A stretch of 64,000 nucleotides of DNA from Pseudalkalibacillus berkeleyi (GCF_021608225.1 NZ_JAKIJS010000001.1:62001-126000), one strand, 5' to 3'. Counted from the first letter of the stretch, positions 37,412 through 46,431 are shown. The notes: generated from the sequence alone by a model not told the origin. Program-made: numbers and translations.

Positions 37412-38659
37412 ATGATAGGGCTCATCAAACCGATTTTCGTTAACATATCTATAATTGTTTCATTAACGTTTATTGCGAATATGTTTTTCCCTTTTTCTCA
37501 TAAAGGGAGATTAACGATAAAAGAGAAGTTGTTTTTCGGCGTCTTAAGCTCGATCGCTGCACTTCTATGTATGATCTATCCTATAGAAGTGTTGAGGACC
37601 ACAGTTTTTGATTTGAGAACCGTTCCTTTGCTCGTCGTTACACTGTACGCAGGACTAATTCCTGGAGGTATATGTGCGCTTGTGATCATTATCGGTCGAA
37701 TGAGCATTGGTGGAGAGTTTGCGTGGATCGGTGTGTTAATTACTGTCGTTGCTTTATTTACAGGCTTCGGATACTCCAGAATGTTTAAAGATGCTAATAA
37801 AAAGTGGAAGCCAGGTTTACTGGCCATGTTTTTATATTTTCTTTTTTACATATTGATTTTGAGTATTTATATTGATTTTCTACCTATATCTTTTTATATC
37901 GCATACTTCATCCCGTTATACATTACGTTCTTTTTATTGATTTTCCTTATTGATCGATTGATTCGTATTAACATGCAGTTAGAAGAGACGATCTATCTTG
38001 GAAAGCTATCTATTCTAGGTCAGATGGCCGCATCTATTGCTCATGAAATCAGGAATCCTTTAACGACTGTCCGAGGGATGATCCAGTTCCTCTCGAAAGA
38101 TACAGACGATCAACAATTGAAGCAATACGGGCCACTGTTGATTGAAGAGCTTGATCGGAGTAACAAAATCATTTCTGATTATTTAGCGCTCGTTAAACCA
38201 AACGAAATCAACTTAAAAGAAATAAATTTGAAACAAGTCGTAGATGATACCATGGCCTTATTAGCTCCTTTAGGTGTCTATAGCAATGTAGTGATCCAAT
38301 CAAATTTAAAGCATTACCATAGCGTGAAAGCAGATGAACAACATCTTAAACAATGTTTGATTAATCTCATTAAAAATGCAATTGAATCTGTTCAAGATGA
38401 AGATGGAGGAACGGTTTTCATAAAAGAGAAAATTACAACGCCAGGTCATATTGATTTGATTATAGAAGATGACGGTAAGGGTATGACGAATGAAGAACTT
38501 GAAAAGATTGGCCTCCCTTTTTATACAACGAAAACGAAGGGGACAGGTCTAGGAACAATGATTACATATAAATTGGTGAAAAATATGAAAGGCTCAGTCT
38601 TTTATAATAGTATCCCGAACAAAGGGACAACAGTGACTTTACGAATTCCGCTTGCATGA
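37412..38659 (+). CDS. KinB-like membrane sensor histidine kinase (5TMR-LYT)
   Basis: 415 residues. The first 190 hold about six hydrophobic helices with the 5TMR-LYT arrangement (GLIPGGICALVIIIGRMSIGG), then HisKA (ASIAHEIRNPLTTVRGMIQFL, phospho-His near residue 212) and HATPase (NLIKNAIESVQ, DDGKGM, GTGLGTMITYKLV). This layout is that of sporulation kinase KinB and related orphan kinases feeding Spo0F. No response regulator or lipoprotein partner (KapB) is adjacent, which agrees with an orphan kinase. Confidence 0.85.
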   Translation: MIGLIKPIFVNISIIVSLTFIANMFFPFSHKGRLTIKEKLFFGVLSSIAALLCMIYPIEVLRTTVFDLRTVPLLVVTLYAGLIPGGICALVIIIGRMSIGGEFAWIGVLITVVALFTGFGYSRMFKDANKKWKPGLLAMFLYFLFYILILSIYIDFLPISFYIAYFIPLYITFFLLIFLIDRLIRINMQLEETIYLGKLSILGQMAASIAHEIRNPLTTVRGMIQFLSKDTDDQQLKQYGPLLIEELDRSNKIISDYLALVKPNEINLKEINLKQVVDDTMALLAPLGVYSNVVIQSNLKHYHSVKADEQHLKQCLINLIKNAIESVQDEDGGTVFIKEKITTPGHIDLIIEDDGKGMTNEELEKIGLPFYTTKTKGTGLGTMITYKLVKNMKGSVFYNSIPNKGTTVTLRIPLA

Positions 38660-38684
38660 TTAATATAGAATGATATTTATATAG

Positions 38685-38725
38685 AAAAAGAAGCAGAGGG
38701 GACGAATCCCATCTGCTTCTTTTTA
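38685..38725. terminator. Bidirectional terminator between the KinB-like kinase and the PonA-like gene
   Basis: AAAAAGAAGCAGAGGG pairs with CCCATCTGCTTCTTTTT (one mismatch) around a GACGAAT loop; A- and T-runs lie at both ends. It overlaps the stop codon of the PBP gene. Confidence 0.88.
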
Positions 38726-41350
38726 GGTTGTCTTATCTTTAGTGTTTGAACTTTCAGTTGAACCATCTTCAGTGCCAGTACTGTCTCCAGTATTACTTCC
38801 ATTACTGGAACCAGAACCAGTGCTGTCCCCAGATTCAGTAGTGTTGTCTTCATTAGAAGTATCGCCACTACTAGAACCAGAACCGTCACTAGAACCATCT
38901 CCGTCACCAGAGCCATCACCGCCACCAGAGCCAGTCCCGTCGCCAGAACCATCACCGTCGCCAGAACCAGATCCATCACCAGAACCGGAGCCGTCACCGT
39001 CACCAGAGCCGTCACCGTCACCAGAGCCGTCACCGTCGCCAGATCCATCACCGTCACCAGAGCCGTCACCGTCGCCAGATCCATCGCCGTCACCGGAGCC
39101 GTCACCATCACCAGAGCCGTCACCGTCACCAGAGCCAGTCCCGTCACCAGAGCCATCACCGTCGCTAGATCCGTCATCTTCACCAGATCCGTCATCTCCG
39201 TTGTTGGAATTCTCATCCTCATTAGATTGATCATCTGAGTTTTCTTCTGAGTCCTTTTTCTCTTTCTCTTTCTCTTTCTCTTTATCCTTATCTTGATCTT
39301 GTTCTTTATTGTTTTCAGGTTTTGATTTTTTTACTGGCTTGTATGCACTAGGAATATCTGTTCCTTTTACGTAAAGCTCAGTGATTATACTTGAACTTGG
39401 TGTATAGCTTGATGCTTTCTTACCATTTCGTTTATCAATCTTTACTTCTTCTACAGTTGAAGGTCGTTCAAAATCAGCCGTTTCTTTATCTTTAGATACA
39501 TAGCTCATTATCTCTTTAAATAGTAGTTTTGAGATTTTAGCATCTTGATCTGTGAGATATTGTTCTGTGCTTGTTTGTTCATAACCGGTCCAAACTGCTG
39601 CCGTATATTGTGTTGTATAGCCAACAAACCATGAATCTGTCGAACCATCCTCAACGCCTTCGGGAGCATTTGTTGTACCTGTTTTTCCAGCAACAGGTAA
39701 TCCTTCAATTCGTGCGAGTGTACCCGTTCCTTCTTTAATGACGTCCTTTAACATATCGGTGATCATGTATGCCGTATATTGATGCATTACTTTCTTTGAT
39801 TTAGCCTTATAGGTTTTCGCTTCACCATTCGGGTATTCAATCTTAGTAACTGTATAAGGCTTCGTGTATGTTCCTTTATTGCCAAAAGCAGCATATGCAC
39901 CTGCCATTTGAAGTGGTGATACTCCGCCTCTAAATCCTCCTATTGCATGTGAAGGGAATGCTTCCTTAAGTGGGATGCCTAATTGGTTTGCAAATTTGAG
40001 TGCGTTTTCGTTTCCTACCTCTTGGAAGGTTTTAATAGCCGGAATATTATAGGATTGAACAAGCGCTTTACGCATTGAAACCATACCATGGTGTTTTTCA
40101 TCCCAGTTTTGAATTTCCTTTCCATCAATGATCAATTCTTCGTCTTTTATTTGATGGTTGGTAGACCATTTCTTATATTCTATTGCCGGTCCATAATCCA
40201 AAATAGGTTTAATCGTCGATCCAGGTTGCCTCTTTGTATCCGTGGCAAAATTAAAACCACGTTTCACTTTCTGTTCAGAAGTTTGTCGGTCGCCACCAAT
40301 CGCTCTAATTGCACCTGTCTTCGTATCGGTTAGAACGACGCCAGCTTTGAAGTCGTCGTTAGGGTAGGGAATCGTATCATTTTTTGCTAGCATTTCTTGT
40401 GTATGAGCTTGGGCTTTCGGATCCAAAGTTGTATGGATTTTCAAGCCGCCAGTGTAGAGCTGTGCTTCATTTATACCTTTTTCCTTTAACTCATCAAGGA
40501 CATAGTCAATAAAAGATTGATACTCTGGATCCTCTGATTTTTTATGAAGTAGTTTTTCTAGCTTTGTAGACTTTGCTTTCTTTTCTTCTGATTTGGTTAT
40601 AAATCCATGCTTATTCATGAGTGAAAGGACGATACTTCTACGTTCGATTGCTTTGTCAGGATGTCTGGTTGGATCATATCCACTAGGTCTCTGGGGGAGT
40701 CCCGCTAACAATGCAGCCTCAGCAATGGTTAACTCATCTACATGCTTGTTAAAGTAAACTTCAGCTGCTGCCCCAATCCCATAAGCATTATTTCCAAAAT
40801 AAATCTTATTCAAATACATTTCTAAGATTTGATCTTTGGAATATTTTCTTTCCATTTTTATAGATAGATAAGCCTCTTGTACTTTTCGTTTAATTGTTTT
40901 TTCGGGAGATAAATATGTATTCTTAACAACTTGCTGTGTAATCGTACTACCGCCTTCAGAACCCCAGCCTTCCTTTAGGTTTGATAATGCAGCTCCCGCA
41001 ATCCGCTTCATATCAATTCCCGGGTGTTCTTTGAAACGTACATCTTCAACTGCAATAAAGGCATTTTTGACGTGTTCAGGTACGTTTTCAATACTGACTC
41101 TAATTCGATGTTCGTCCCCTGCAAGATCTGCTACCTTGTTGCCATTCATGTCATATATAGAAGAAGATTGAGCGTTCTTTAATTGTTCTTCAGTTAAGTT
41201 TGGTGCGCTTTGTATAAAGGCTAATCCTGTCACTCCTCCCGTAACGAGTAGAAGGAAGAAGACTAAGAAGGTAGCTAAGAGTACCTTTACATAGCCCTTA
41301 CTTTGTTTATGTTTTTGTTTATTTCTTCGCATTTTGAATCTAGACAACAT
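38723..41350 (-). CDS. ponA: Class A penicillin-binding protein (PonA/PBP1-like) with long acidic Gly-Ser-Asp repeat tail
   Basis: 875 residues: basic cytoplasmic head, membrane anchor near 25-47, GT51 domain (AVEDVRFKEHPGID, GGSTITQQVVKN), and transpeptidase with RQPGSTIKP, SYN and KTGTT. From about residue 695 a Lys/Glu/Asp-rich linker passes into a run of GSGDGD units, then a Ser/Asn/Thr end. The tail, nearly 180 residues, is far longer than in B. subtilis PBP1 and highly acidic. ATG 41350 is nine bases from AGAGGGG; a TTG at 41359 abuts it. The main bifunctional PBP is likely; ponA orthology is inferred. Confidence 0.9.
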   Translation of the reverse strand: MLSRFKMRRNKQKHKQSKGYVKVLLATFLVFFLLLVTGGVTGLAFIQSAPNLTEEQLKNAQSSSIYDMNGNKVADLAGDEHRIRVSIENVPEHVKNAFIAVEDVRFKEHPGIDMKRIAGAALSNLKEGWGSEGGSTITQQVVKNTYLSPEKTIKRKVQEAYLSIKMERKYSKDQILEMYLNKIYFGNNAYGIGAAAEVYFNKHVDELTIAEAALLAGLPQRPSGYDPTRHPDKAIERRSIVLSLMNKHGFITKSEEKKAKSTKLEKLLHKKSEDPEYQSFIDYVLDELKEKGINEAQLYTGGLKIHTTLDPKAQAHTQEMLAKNDTIPYPNDDFKAGVVLTDTKTGAIRAIGGDRQTSEQKVKRGFNFATDTKRQPGSTIKPILDYGPAIEYKKWSTNHQIKDEELIIDGKEIQNWDEKHHGMVSMRKALVQSYNIPAIKTFQEVGNENALKFANQLGIPLKEAFPSHAIGGFRGGVSPLQMAGAYAAFGNKGTYTKPYTVTKIEYPNGEAKTYKAKSKKVMHQYTAYMITDMLKDVIKEGTGTLARIEGLPVAGKTGTTNAPEGVEDGSTDSWFVGYTTQYTAAVWTGYEQTSTEQYLTDQDAKISKLLFKEIMSYVSKDKETADFERPSTVEEVKIDKRNGKKASSYTPSSSIITELYVKGTDIPSAYKPVKKSKPENNKEQDQDKDKEKEKEKEKKDSEENSDDQSNEDENSNNGDDGSGEDDGSSDGDGSGDGTGSGDGDGSGDGDGSGDGDGSGDGDGSGDGDGSGDGDGSGDGDGSGDGDGSGSGDGSGSGDGDGSGDGTGSGGGDGSGDGDGSSDGSGSSSGDTSNEDNTTESGDSTGSGSSNGSNTGDSTGTEDGSTESSNTKDKTT
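38895..39195 (-). repeat. 18-bp coding minisatellite in the PBP tail
   Basis: Roughly fifteen near-identical 18-bp units encode Ser-Gly-Asp-Gly-Asp-Gly. Third positions vary (GTCACC/GTCGCC and the like). The same DNA leaves long open frames on both strands that are not genes. Copy number is expected to vary through slippage. Confidence 0.85.
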
Positions 41351-41437
41351 GCGATTCAACCCCTCTAGTTATAAAATTATTTTGTATTGAAAAGTACCCT
41401 GAAAATTCCACATTTAAACATGCGCTGAGCAAGATGC

Positions 41438-41465
41438 TTGAATTTTATACTTATGTGTTTATTAA
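41438..41465 (+). promoter_or_regulatory. Probable sigma-A promoter of the OpuC-type operon
   Basis: TTGAAT (41438-41443), 16 bases, TATTAA (41460-41465), about 60 bases before the opuCA start. Elements are near consensus. No osmotic-regulator site is recognised. Confidence 0.55.
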
Positions 41466-41523
41466 TGGGTACTGTGGGGAATCTATAATGATGGTAAAAA
41501 AGATTCAAAAAGGGGGGACAAAG

Positions 41524-42642
41524 ATGATTGAATTTAAACAAGTCAGCAAAACGTTTGCTGATGGATTTGAAGCATTGAAAAATATTGATCTTCACGTACA
41601 TAAAGGAGAACTTCTAACTCTAATTGGTCCGAGTGGATGTGGGAAGACGACAACCATGAAAATGATCAATCGACTTCTTGAACCGAGCAGTGGTGAAATT
41701 TTGATAGATGAACAAGATATCAAAAACCAAAACCCTGTGGAGCTTAGAAGAAACATAGGATACGTCATCCAACAAATCGGGTTATTTCCTCACATGACCA
41801 TCGAAGAAAATGTTGCACTCGTACCGAAGCTGAAAGGTTGGTCGAAAGACAAATATATTAAGCGAGTCGATGAGCTGTTAGAGCTAGTTGGACTTGAGCC
41901 TCATATTTTCAAAAAGAGATACCCATCAGAATTAAGTGGAGGACAACAGCAAAGGATTGGTGTTATTCGTGCATTAGCAGCAGAACCGCCCGTTGTGCTA
42001 ATGGATGAACCATTTAGTGCGTTAGATCCGATTAGTCGTGAACAACTACAAGATGAACTAGTTGCACTTCAAAACAACATTCATAAAACCATTGTTTTCG
42101 TCACGCATGATATGGATGAAGCGCTGAAAATTGCAGACCGAATTGCGATTATGAATCATGGTGAAATTATTCAACTAGATACACCTGATCAGATCTTAAG
42201 ACACCCTGCCAATCAATTTGTAGAAGAATTCATAGGGGAAGAAAGAATGAATAAAGAGCTTGGCGGTAAGACAGCGAGCTCATTAATGATGTCTAAAGTA
42301 GCTACAGTCAAAGATAAACGCGGCTTAGCCGAGGCTTTAAAAATTATGAAAAGTTATACTGTGGATAGCTTAATGGTCACCAATAGCGATGGAGTCCTTG
42401 AAGGTGTGCTAGAGCTTGAGATTCTTGAAGACCACTTTGGTGATGAAACAAAGAAAGTAAAAGACGTCATGGTACCTGTTACAGTATCTGCTACGACTAC
42501 TACACCCTATACTGAAATTGCAGAGAATTTCGCTAAGTATGATGTGAAAACTGTGCCGGTCACTGAGGATGGAAAATTAGTTGGATTGATTACAAAGTCG
42601 AGTATGATGAGAGGGCTCGCAGGCATGAAACAAAATGTTTAG
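41524..42642 (+). CDS. opuCA: Osmoprotectant ABC transporter ATPase with CBS domains (OpuCA-like)
   Basis: 372 residues: ABC ATPase with Walker A GPSGCGKTTTMKM, signature ELSGGQQQRIGVIRAL and Walker B VVLMDEPFSALDP, then two CBS domains in the C-terminal third (KSYTVDSLMVTNSDG, DVKTVPVTEDGKLVGLIT). CBS modules sense ionic strength or nucleotides in OpuA/OpuC ATPases. AAAGGGGGG precedes ATG 41524; a longer open frame upstream lacks a ribosome site. First gene of a three-gene importer for glycine betaine, choline or carnitine-type solutes. Confidence 0.9.
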   Translation: MIEFKQVSKTFADGFEALKNIDLHVHKGELLTLIGPSGCGKTTTMKMINRLLEPSSGEILIDEQDIKNQNPVELRRNIGYVIQQIGLFPHMTIEENVALVPKLKGWSKDKYIKRVDELLELVGLEPHIFKKRYPSELSGGQQQRIGVIRALAAEPPVVLMDEPFSALDPISREQLQDELVALQNNIHKTIVFVTHDMDEALKIADRIAIMNHGEIIQLDTPDQILRHPANQFVEEFIGEERMNKELGGKTASSLMMSKVATVKDKRGLAEALKIMKSYTVDSLMVTNSDGVLEGVLELEILEDHFGDETKKVKDVMVPVTVSATTTTPYTEIAENFAKYDVKTVPVTEDGKLVGLITKSSMMRGLAGMKQNV

Positions 42643-42657
42643 GAAGGGGGTAGTGCT

Positions 42658-43308
42658 ATGGATTGGAGTAAATTTATAGATACCTTCATATTAAGATGGC
42701 CTACAATTTTGGAAGCGCTACAAGAACATTTGTATTTATCATTTGTATCCATATTTATCGGAATTTTGATTTCCGTTCCTTTAGGGATCGTCATTTCAAG
42801 ATTGAAGAAGATTGCTGAATTAGTGATTGGAATTACAGCGGTATTTCAAACGATTCCTAGTTTGGCCTTATTCGGATTTCTACTTCCTGTCTTTGGGATT
42901 GGTAGTACCCCTGCCATTATTGCACTGATGGTTTATGCATTATTACCTATCTTAAGAAATACATATACCGGGATCGTCGGTGTCGATGATTCACTTATCC
43001 AGGCAGGAAAAGGTATGGGTATGACATCTGGGCAAATACTATGGAAGATTGAACTGCCACTCGCATTACCTGTGATCATGGCTGGTATTCGGACAGCGAC
43101 CGTATTAACGATTGGTGTTGCAACACTTGCGACTTTCATTGGGGCAGGTGGCCTAGGCGATATCATTTATAGAGGATTAAGTACATTAAATAACGAGTTA
43201 GTTCTAGCTGGTGCGATTCCTGCTGCGTTATTAGCCATCTTTTTTGATACAATTTTGAAAGGTATTGAACGAATTGTTACCCCTAAAGGGTTGAAAAAAC
43301 AAGACTAG
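42658..43308 (+). CDS. opuCB: Osmoprotectant ABC transporter permease (OpuCB-like)
   Basis: 216 residues with about five hydrophobic helices and the binding-protein-dependent permease loop (DSLIQAGKGMGMTSGQILWKIELPLALP). GGGGGTAG precedes ATG 42658. It is the only permease of this operon, whereas B. subtilis OpuC has two (OpuCB and OpuCD). Confidence 0.9.
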   Translation: MDWSKFIDTFILRWPTILEALQEHLYLSFVSIFIGILISVPLGIVISRLKKIAELVIGITAVFQTIPSLALFGFLLPVFGIGSTPAIIALMVYALLPILRNTYTGIVGVDDSLIQAGKGMGMTSGQILWKIELPLALPVIMAGIRTATVLTIGVATLATFIGAGGLGDIIYRGLSTLNNELVLAGAIPAALLAIFFDTILKGIERIVTPKGLKKQD

Positions 43309-43317
43309 GAGGCTCAT

Positions 43318-44214
43318 ATGTTAAAGAAGATCGTCATTCCATTTTTCATGTTAATCTTGATTGTAGCTGGTTGTGGTGGTAACGGAGACTCTGGAGACAA
43401 GCTTGTAATCTCTGGTAAAAAGTGGACAGAGCAATATATCCTTCCACACCTTCTTGCAGAATATATTAAAGGCAACACCGATTATGAAGTAGAAGTGAAG
43501 GAAGCATTAGGTGAAGTCGATGTCCTGACCAAAGCGATGGAAGGCGGAGATATTGACATGTACGTTGAGTATTCAGGTACGGGATATCTTGCAGTCTTGA
43601 AGGAAGAATATAATCCAGACCAAACAGCTGAAGACATTTATGAAGCTACGAAAAAAGGTTATAAGAAGGAAAAAGGTATCGTTTGGTTACCACCTTTAGG
43701 GTTTGAAAATAACTACGCTTTAGCGATGACGGAAGAGACGTATAAAGATCTTGGTGTAAAGACAACTTCTGAATTAGCAGCAAAATCTGATGGACTTATC
43801 ATTGGAGCACCACCAGAGTTTTACGAAAGACCTGATGGAATGGATCCATTCGTTAAGAAGTACGATTTAAGTTTCAAAAAGGAAGAGAGCTTAGACCCTA
43901 ACTTGATGTACAGAGCGGTTAAGGATGGAGAGGTTGATGTCATTACGGCATTTACGACAGACGGTCGAATTCCGCGTTTTAACTTGAAAACAGTTGAAGA
44001 TGATAAGAATTTCTTCCCACCTTACTATGCAGCGCCAATCATTCGTCAAGAAGCTTTAGACAAGTTTCCTGATGTTGAGAAAGTGATGAAAGAGCTAGAA
44101 GGAAAGATATCGTCTGAAGACATGGCAAAAATGAATGCAAAAGTCGATATCGATAACGAAGATCCAAAACAAGTCGCAATTGACTTCCTAAAAGAAAAAG
44201 GATTAATTGATTAA
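43318..44214 (+). CDS. opuCC: Osmoprotectant-binding lipoprotein (OpuCC-like)
   Basis: 298 residues. Lipoprotein signal with lipidated Cys 19 (LILIVAGC), then the periplasmic-binding fold of the QAT family (GKKWTEQYILPHLLAEYI, DMYVEYSGTGYLA, FENNYALAMTEETY, DVITAFTTDGRI, FFPPYYAAPIIR). Aromatic residues of YSGTGY and PPYYAAP probably cage a quaternary ammonium. It ends the operon at the terminator at 44,231. Confidence 0.9.
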   Translation: MLKKIVIPFFMLILIVAGCGGNGDSGDKLVISGKKWTEQYILPHLLAEYIKGNTDYEVEVKEALGEVDVLTKAMEGGDIDMYVEYSGTGYLAVLKEEYNPDQTAEDIYEATKKGYKKEKGIVWLPPLGFENNYALAMTEETYKDLGVKTTSELAAKSDGLIIGAPPEFYERPDGMDPFVKKYDLSFKKEESLDPNLMYRAVKDGEVDVITAFTTDGRIPRFNLKTVEDDKNFFPPYYAAPIIRQEALDKFPDVEKVMKELEGKISSEDMAKMNAKVDIDNEDPKQVAIDFLKEKGLID

Positions 44215-44230
44215 TTCTTACGTATGAAAG

Positions 44231-44270
44231 AAGGAGCTGACCCAAAAGGACTTTAAAGCTCCTTTTTTTG
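44231..44270 (+). terminator. Terminator of the OpuC-type operon
   Basis: AAGGAGCT (44231-44238) pairs with AGCTCCTT (44257-44264), followed by TTTTT. Its loop contains one arm of the 12-bp inverted repeat that flanks the repeat array. Confidence 0.85.
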
Positions 44271-44283
44271 TGTAAACCCGGTT

Positions 44284-44415
44284 ATGCACGATAAATCAGA
44301 TATATGCACGATAATCTTCATAAATGCACGATAAATCAGATATATGCACGATAATCTTCATAAATGCACGATAAATCAGATATATGCACGATAATTTTCA
44401 TTTATGCACATTAAC
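44284..44415. repeat. 20-bp tandem array of ATGCACGATAA units with two alternating spacers
   Basis: ATGCACGATAA begins at 44284, 44304, 44324, 44344, 44364 and 44384, with a degenerate copy ATGCACATTAA at 44404, an exact 20-bp period. The nine-base remainder alternates between an ATCAGATAT-type and a TCTTCATAA-type form, so the higher-order unit is 40 bp. The array is flanked by GCTGACCCAAAA (44236-44247) and its perfect inverted copy (44464-44475). Confidence 0.92.
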
Positions 44416-44427
44416 CCATTTGCAACT

Positions 44428-44482
44428 AATAAAGGCTAGCCCTTACATCAATTTCCATTGATGTTTTGGGTCAGCCCTTTTT
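44428..44482 (+). terminator. Second hairpin with T-run after the repeat array
   Basis: AAAGGCTAGCCC...ACATCAA pairs imperfectly with TTGATGT...GGGTCAGCCCTTT, followed by TTTTTGG. It may be a back-up terminator or, with the inverted repeat at 44,236, part of a larger hairpin. Confidence 0.6.
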
Positions 44483-44694
44483 TGGTTAATTTAGACAATC
44501 GTGTAATTAAAATACAATCTTTGTATCAGATGTGTACTAATTTTACAGTATGGCATAAACCGTTGGTACTATGGAATAACCGTTTTGGACCTACATAAAA
44601 TTTGTGTCGTATGCATGATTGTTATGACGAAAAGATTACGGGAGAATTGAAATTGTAAGAAAAGTTAGACAAAAAGTACTTGGGGAGGAAGAAA

Positions 44695-46023
44695 ATGAAG
44701 AAATTTAGCTCGATTATTCTAAGCTTATCTTTGATTGTTGGATTGTTCTTCGCAGCACAGTCTAATAACCGTGTAGAAGCATCATCCATTGAAGTGGGTG
44801 AAACACTATCCAACGTATTGAACTCTGCAGGTAGTCAGTTCAAAGTGGAGGCTGTCGTCACGTATCCATCAATGCCGACAAGTTCACAAGTTCAAGCGCT
44901 TGATGACTTGGGGTTAATCACGAAAACGTACAAGAATCTCCCGATGGTAGCTGTGCAAGGAACAGCGGTTGAGGTAGAGTCAATCCTATCATCAGGTGTC
45001 AGCGCGACATCTTTATTTTATAACAAACAATTAGATTACAAGCTTCGTGACTCTAGACAATTAATTGGAGTCGAGCGCGTTTGGAACGACCTTGGATATA
45101 CAGGAAAAGGGACAACTGTAGCTGTCATCGATAGTGGAATTGATGCGACACACCAAGATTTACCCTTTGGTGACAAAGTTGTTCAAAACGTAAAGTTTCT
45201 TGCAGGTAGCATTTTCTCTGGCGGATCTGCCTTATATCAAGAAGATGTGTTGAACACGGATACATCTTCAGGACACGGTACGCATGTAGCAGGTACGATT
45301 GCTGGGTTAGGAACAGCTAGTGATGGACTATATAAAGGCGTAGCACCAGATGCGAAACTAGTTGGACTAGGAACAGGAGAAGCTATTAGTGTGCTATGGG
45401 CACTTGAAGCATTTGATTATGTACTTGAAAATCAAGAGAAATACGGCATTAACGTAATCAGTAATAGCTGGGGCACAACTGGCGATTACTCTCCTAACGA
45501 CCCGATCAATGTAGCAAGTAAGAAAGCACATGATGCTGGTATGGTTGTGGCATTCGCAGCAGGTAATGAAGGACCTGAAAACGATACTTTAAATCCTTAT
45601 TCTGCAGCACCATGGGTCATCTCGGTTGCAGCTGGAACGAAAGATAAGAAGTTAGCAGACTTTTCATCTAGAGGGATTCCAGGGGATAATCTCGTTCATC
45701 CTGATATCACAGCACCTGGTGTAGATATCGTTGCCACAAAATCTTCAACAGGACTCGTTATGAACACACTAGGAACTACGAAAGATATTAATTATATTGC
45801 AGTAGAACATTTACCATATTATACAACAGCTAGTGGAACGAGTATGGCAACGCCACACATTTCTGGTGTAGCAGCGTTAATGTTAGAAGCAAACAGTACT
45901 TTGACGCCAGACGACGTGTTAAATACGTTAGTCAACACTGCTGAGCCAATGGCTGGATATGAACTCCATGAAGTCGGAGCAGGATATGTAGACGCTTATC
46001 AAGCCGTTAACACTGTGAAATAA
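44695..46023 (+). CDS. Secreted subtilisin-like serine protease (S8)
   Basis: 442 residues: signal peptide (KKFSSIILSLSLIVGLFFAAQ), an I9-like propeptide region (FKVEAVVTYPSMPTSSQVQALDDLG), and an S8 catalytic domain with Asp 146 (AVIDSGID), His 194 (GHGTHVAG) and Ser 383 (GTSMATPH). The oxyanion Asn is in AAGNEGP. Start is ATG 44695 behind GGGAGG; a TTG at 44680 precedes that site. It ends soon after the catalytic domain, so it is a simple exported enzyme. Monocistronic. Confidence 0.93.
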   Translation: MKKFSSIILSLSLIVGLFFAAQSNNRVEASSIEVGETLSNVLNSAGSQFKVEAVVTYPSMPTSSQVQALDDLGLITKTYKNLPMVAVQGTAVEVESILSSGVSATSLFYNKQLDYKLRDSRQLIGVERVWNDLGYTGKGTTVAVIDSGIDATHQDLPFGDKVVQNVKFLAGSIFSGGSALYQEDVLNTDTSSGHGTHVAGTIAGLGTASDGLYKGVAPDAKLVGLGTGEAISVLWALEAFDYVLENQEKYGINVISNSWGTTGDYSPNDPINVASKKAHDAGMVVAFAAGNEGPENDTLNPYSAAPWVISVAAGTKDKKLADFSSRGIPGDNLVHPDITAPGVDIVATKSSTGLVMNTLGTTKDINYIAVEHLPYYTTASGTSMATPHISGVAALMLEANSTLTPDDVLNTLVNTAEPMAGYELHEVGAGYVDAYQAVNTVK

Positions 46024-46033
46024 AATGTCATTT

Positions 46034-46068
46034 GCAAAAGGCTGGTCCACTCAGATCAGCCTTTTTGC
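46034..46068 (+). terminator. Terminator of the subtilase gene
   Basis: GCAAAAGGCTG pairs with CAGCCTTTTTGC (one bulged T). Confidence 0.8.
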
Positions 46069-46074
46069 ATTTCT

Positions 46075-46335
46075 GTCCAAAAGTATATTTAGTGTTGCTT
46101 TCAAAAATAGAGACAAAATGCTTATATCGTAACCAGTTTCCTCCTTCACCTCCCTCATGCAAGCTTCAGCAGGTGTTTCATTACGTTCAATTTCACCACC
46201 AGGGAAGTTCTATACAATCGCGCCCCTATTGACATGTTGCTTCATCATCAATATTTAAGTGCCATCAATAATGATTGCTTGTGCAATCAAATCGTCAACT
46301 CGAGTACAAATGGTTAAATGATACCATTTTACCAT
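46075..46335 (-). pseudogene. Decayed NUDIX hydrolase gene with two in-frame stops
   Basis: On the minus strand from ATG 46335 one frame reads MVKWYHLTICTRV, ...IAQAIIIDGT, stop (TAA at 46257-46255), ILMMKQHVNRGAIV, stop (TAG at 46212-46210), NFPGGEIERNETPAEACM, REVKEETGYDI and a further short stretch. The NUDIX box G-x5-E-x7-REUxEExGU is intact at about 46,200-46,130. Without the stops it reads as the N-terminal two thirds of a NUDIX protein; the second stop stands where Trp is usual. The C-terminus is missing where the subtilase terminator begins. A recently inactivated, truncated gene. Confidence 0.82.
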
Positions 46336-46403
46336 TTCAAACAAAATTCTAATGAAATTATATTGTTAACCATTCGAACATTCTGAATTTTCGTTAATTG
46401 GGA

Positions 46404-46431
46404 TTGACAGCGAATTGTCGTTTCCTTACTA
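46404..46431 (+). promoter_or_regulatory. Possible cstA promoter
   Basis: TTGACA (46404-46409) with TACTAT 17 bases on. Upstream at about 46,375-46,400 two overlapping weak matches to the CodY motif AATTTTCWGAAAATT occur (about 11 of 15 bases each). Tentative. Confidence 0.4.

Noticed and set aside
38677-39234. Long open frames on both strands opposite or out of frame with the PBP tail (Pro-Ser-Pro-Glu and Val-Thr-Ala-Leu repeats)
   Set aside because: They arise from the 18-bp repeat, which keeps all frames open; no ribosome sites.
44284-44415. CRISPR array
   Set aside because: Units are 20 bp with short alternating, repeated spacers and no cas genes; spacers are not unique.
46032-46232. 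Plus-strand frame after the subtilase
   Set aside because: It is antisense to the NUDIX remnant and runs through the terminator.
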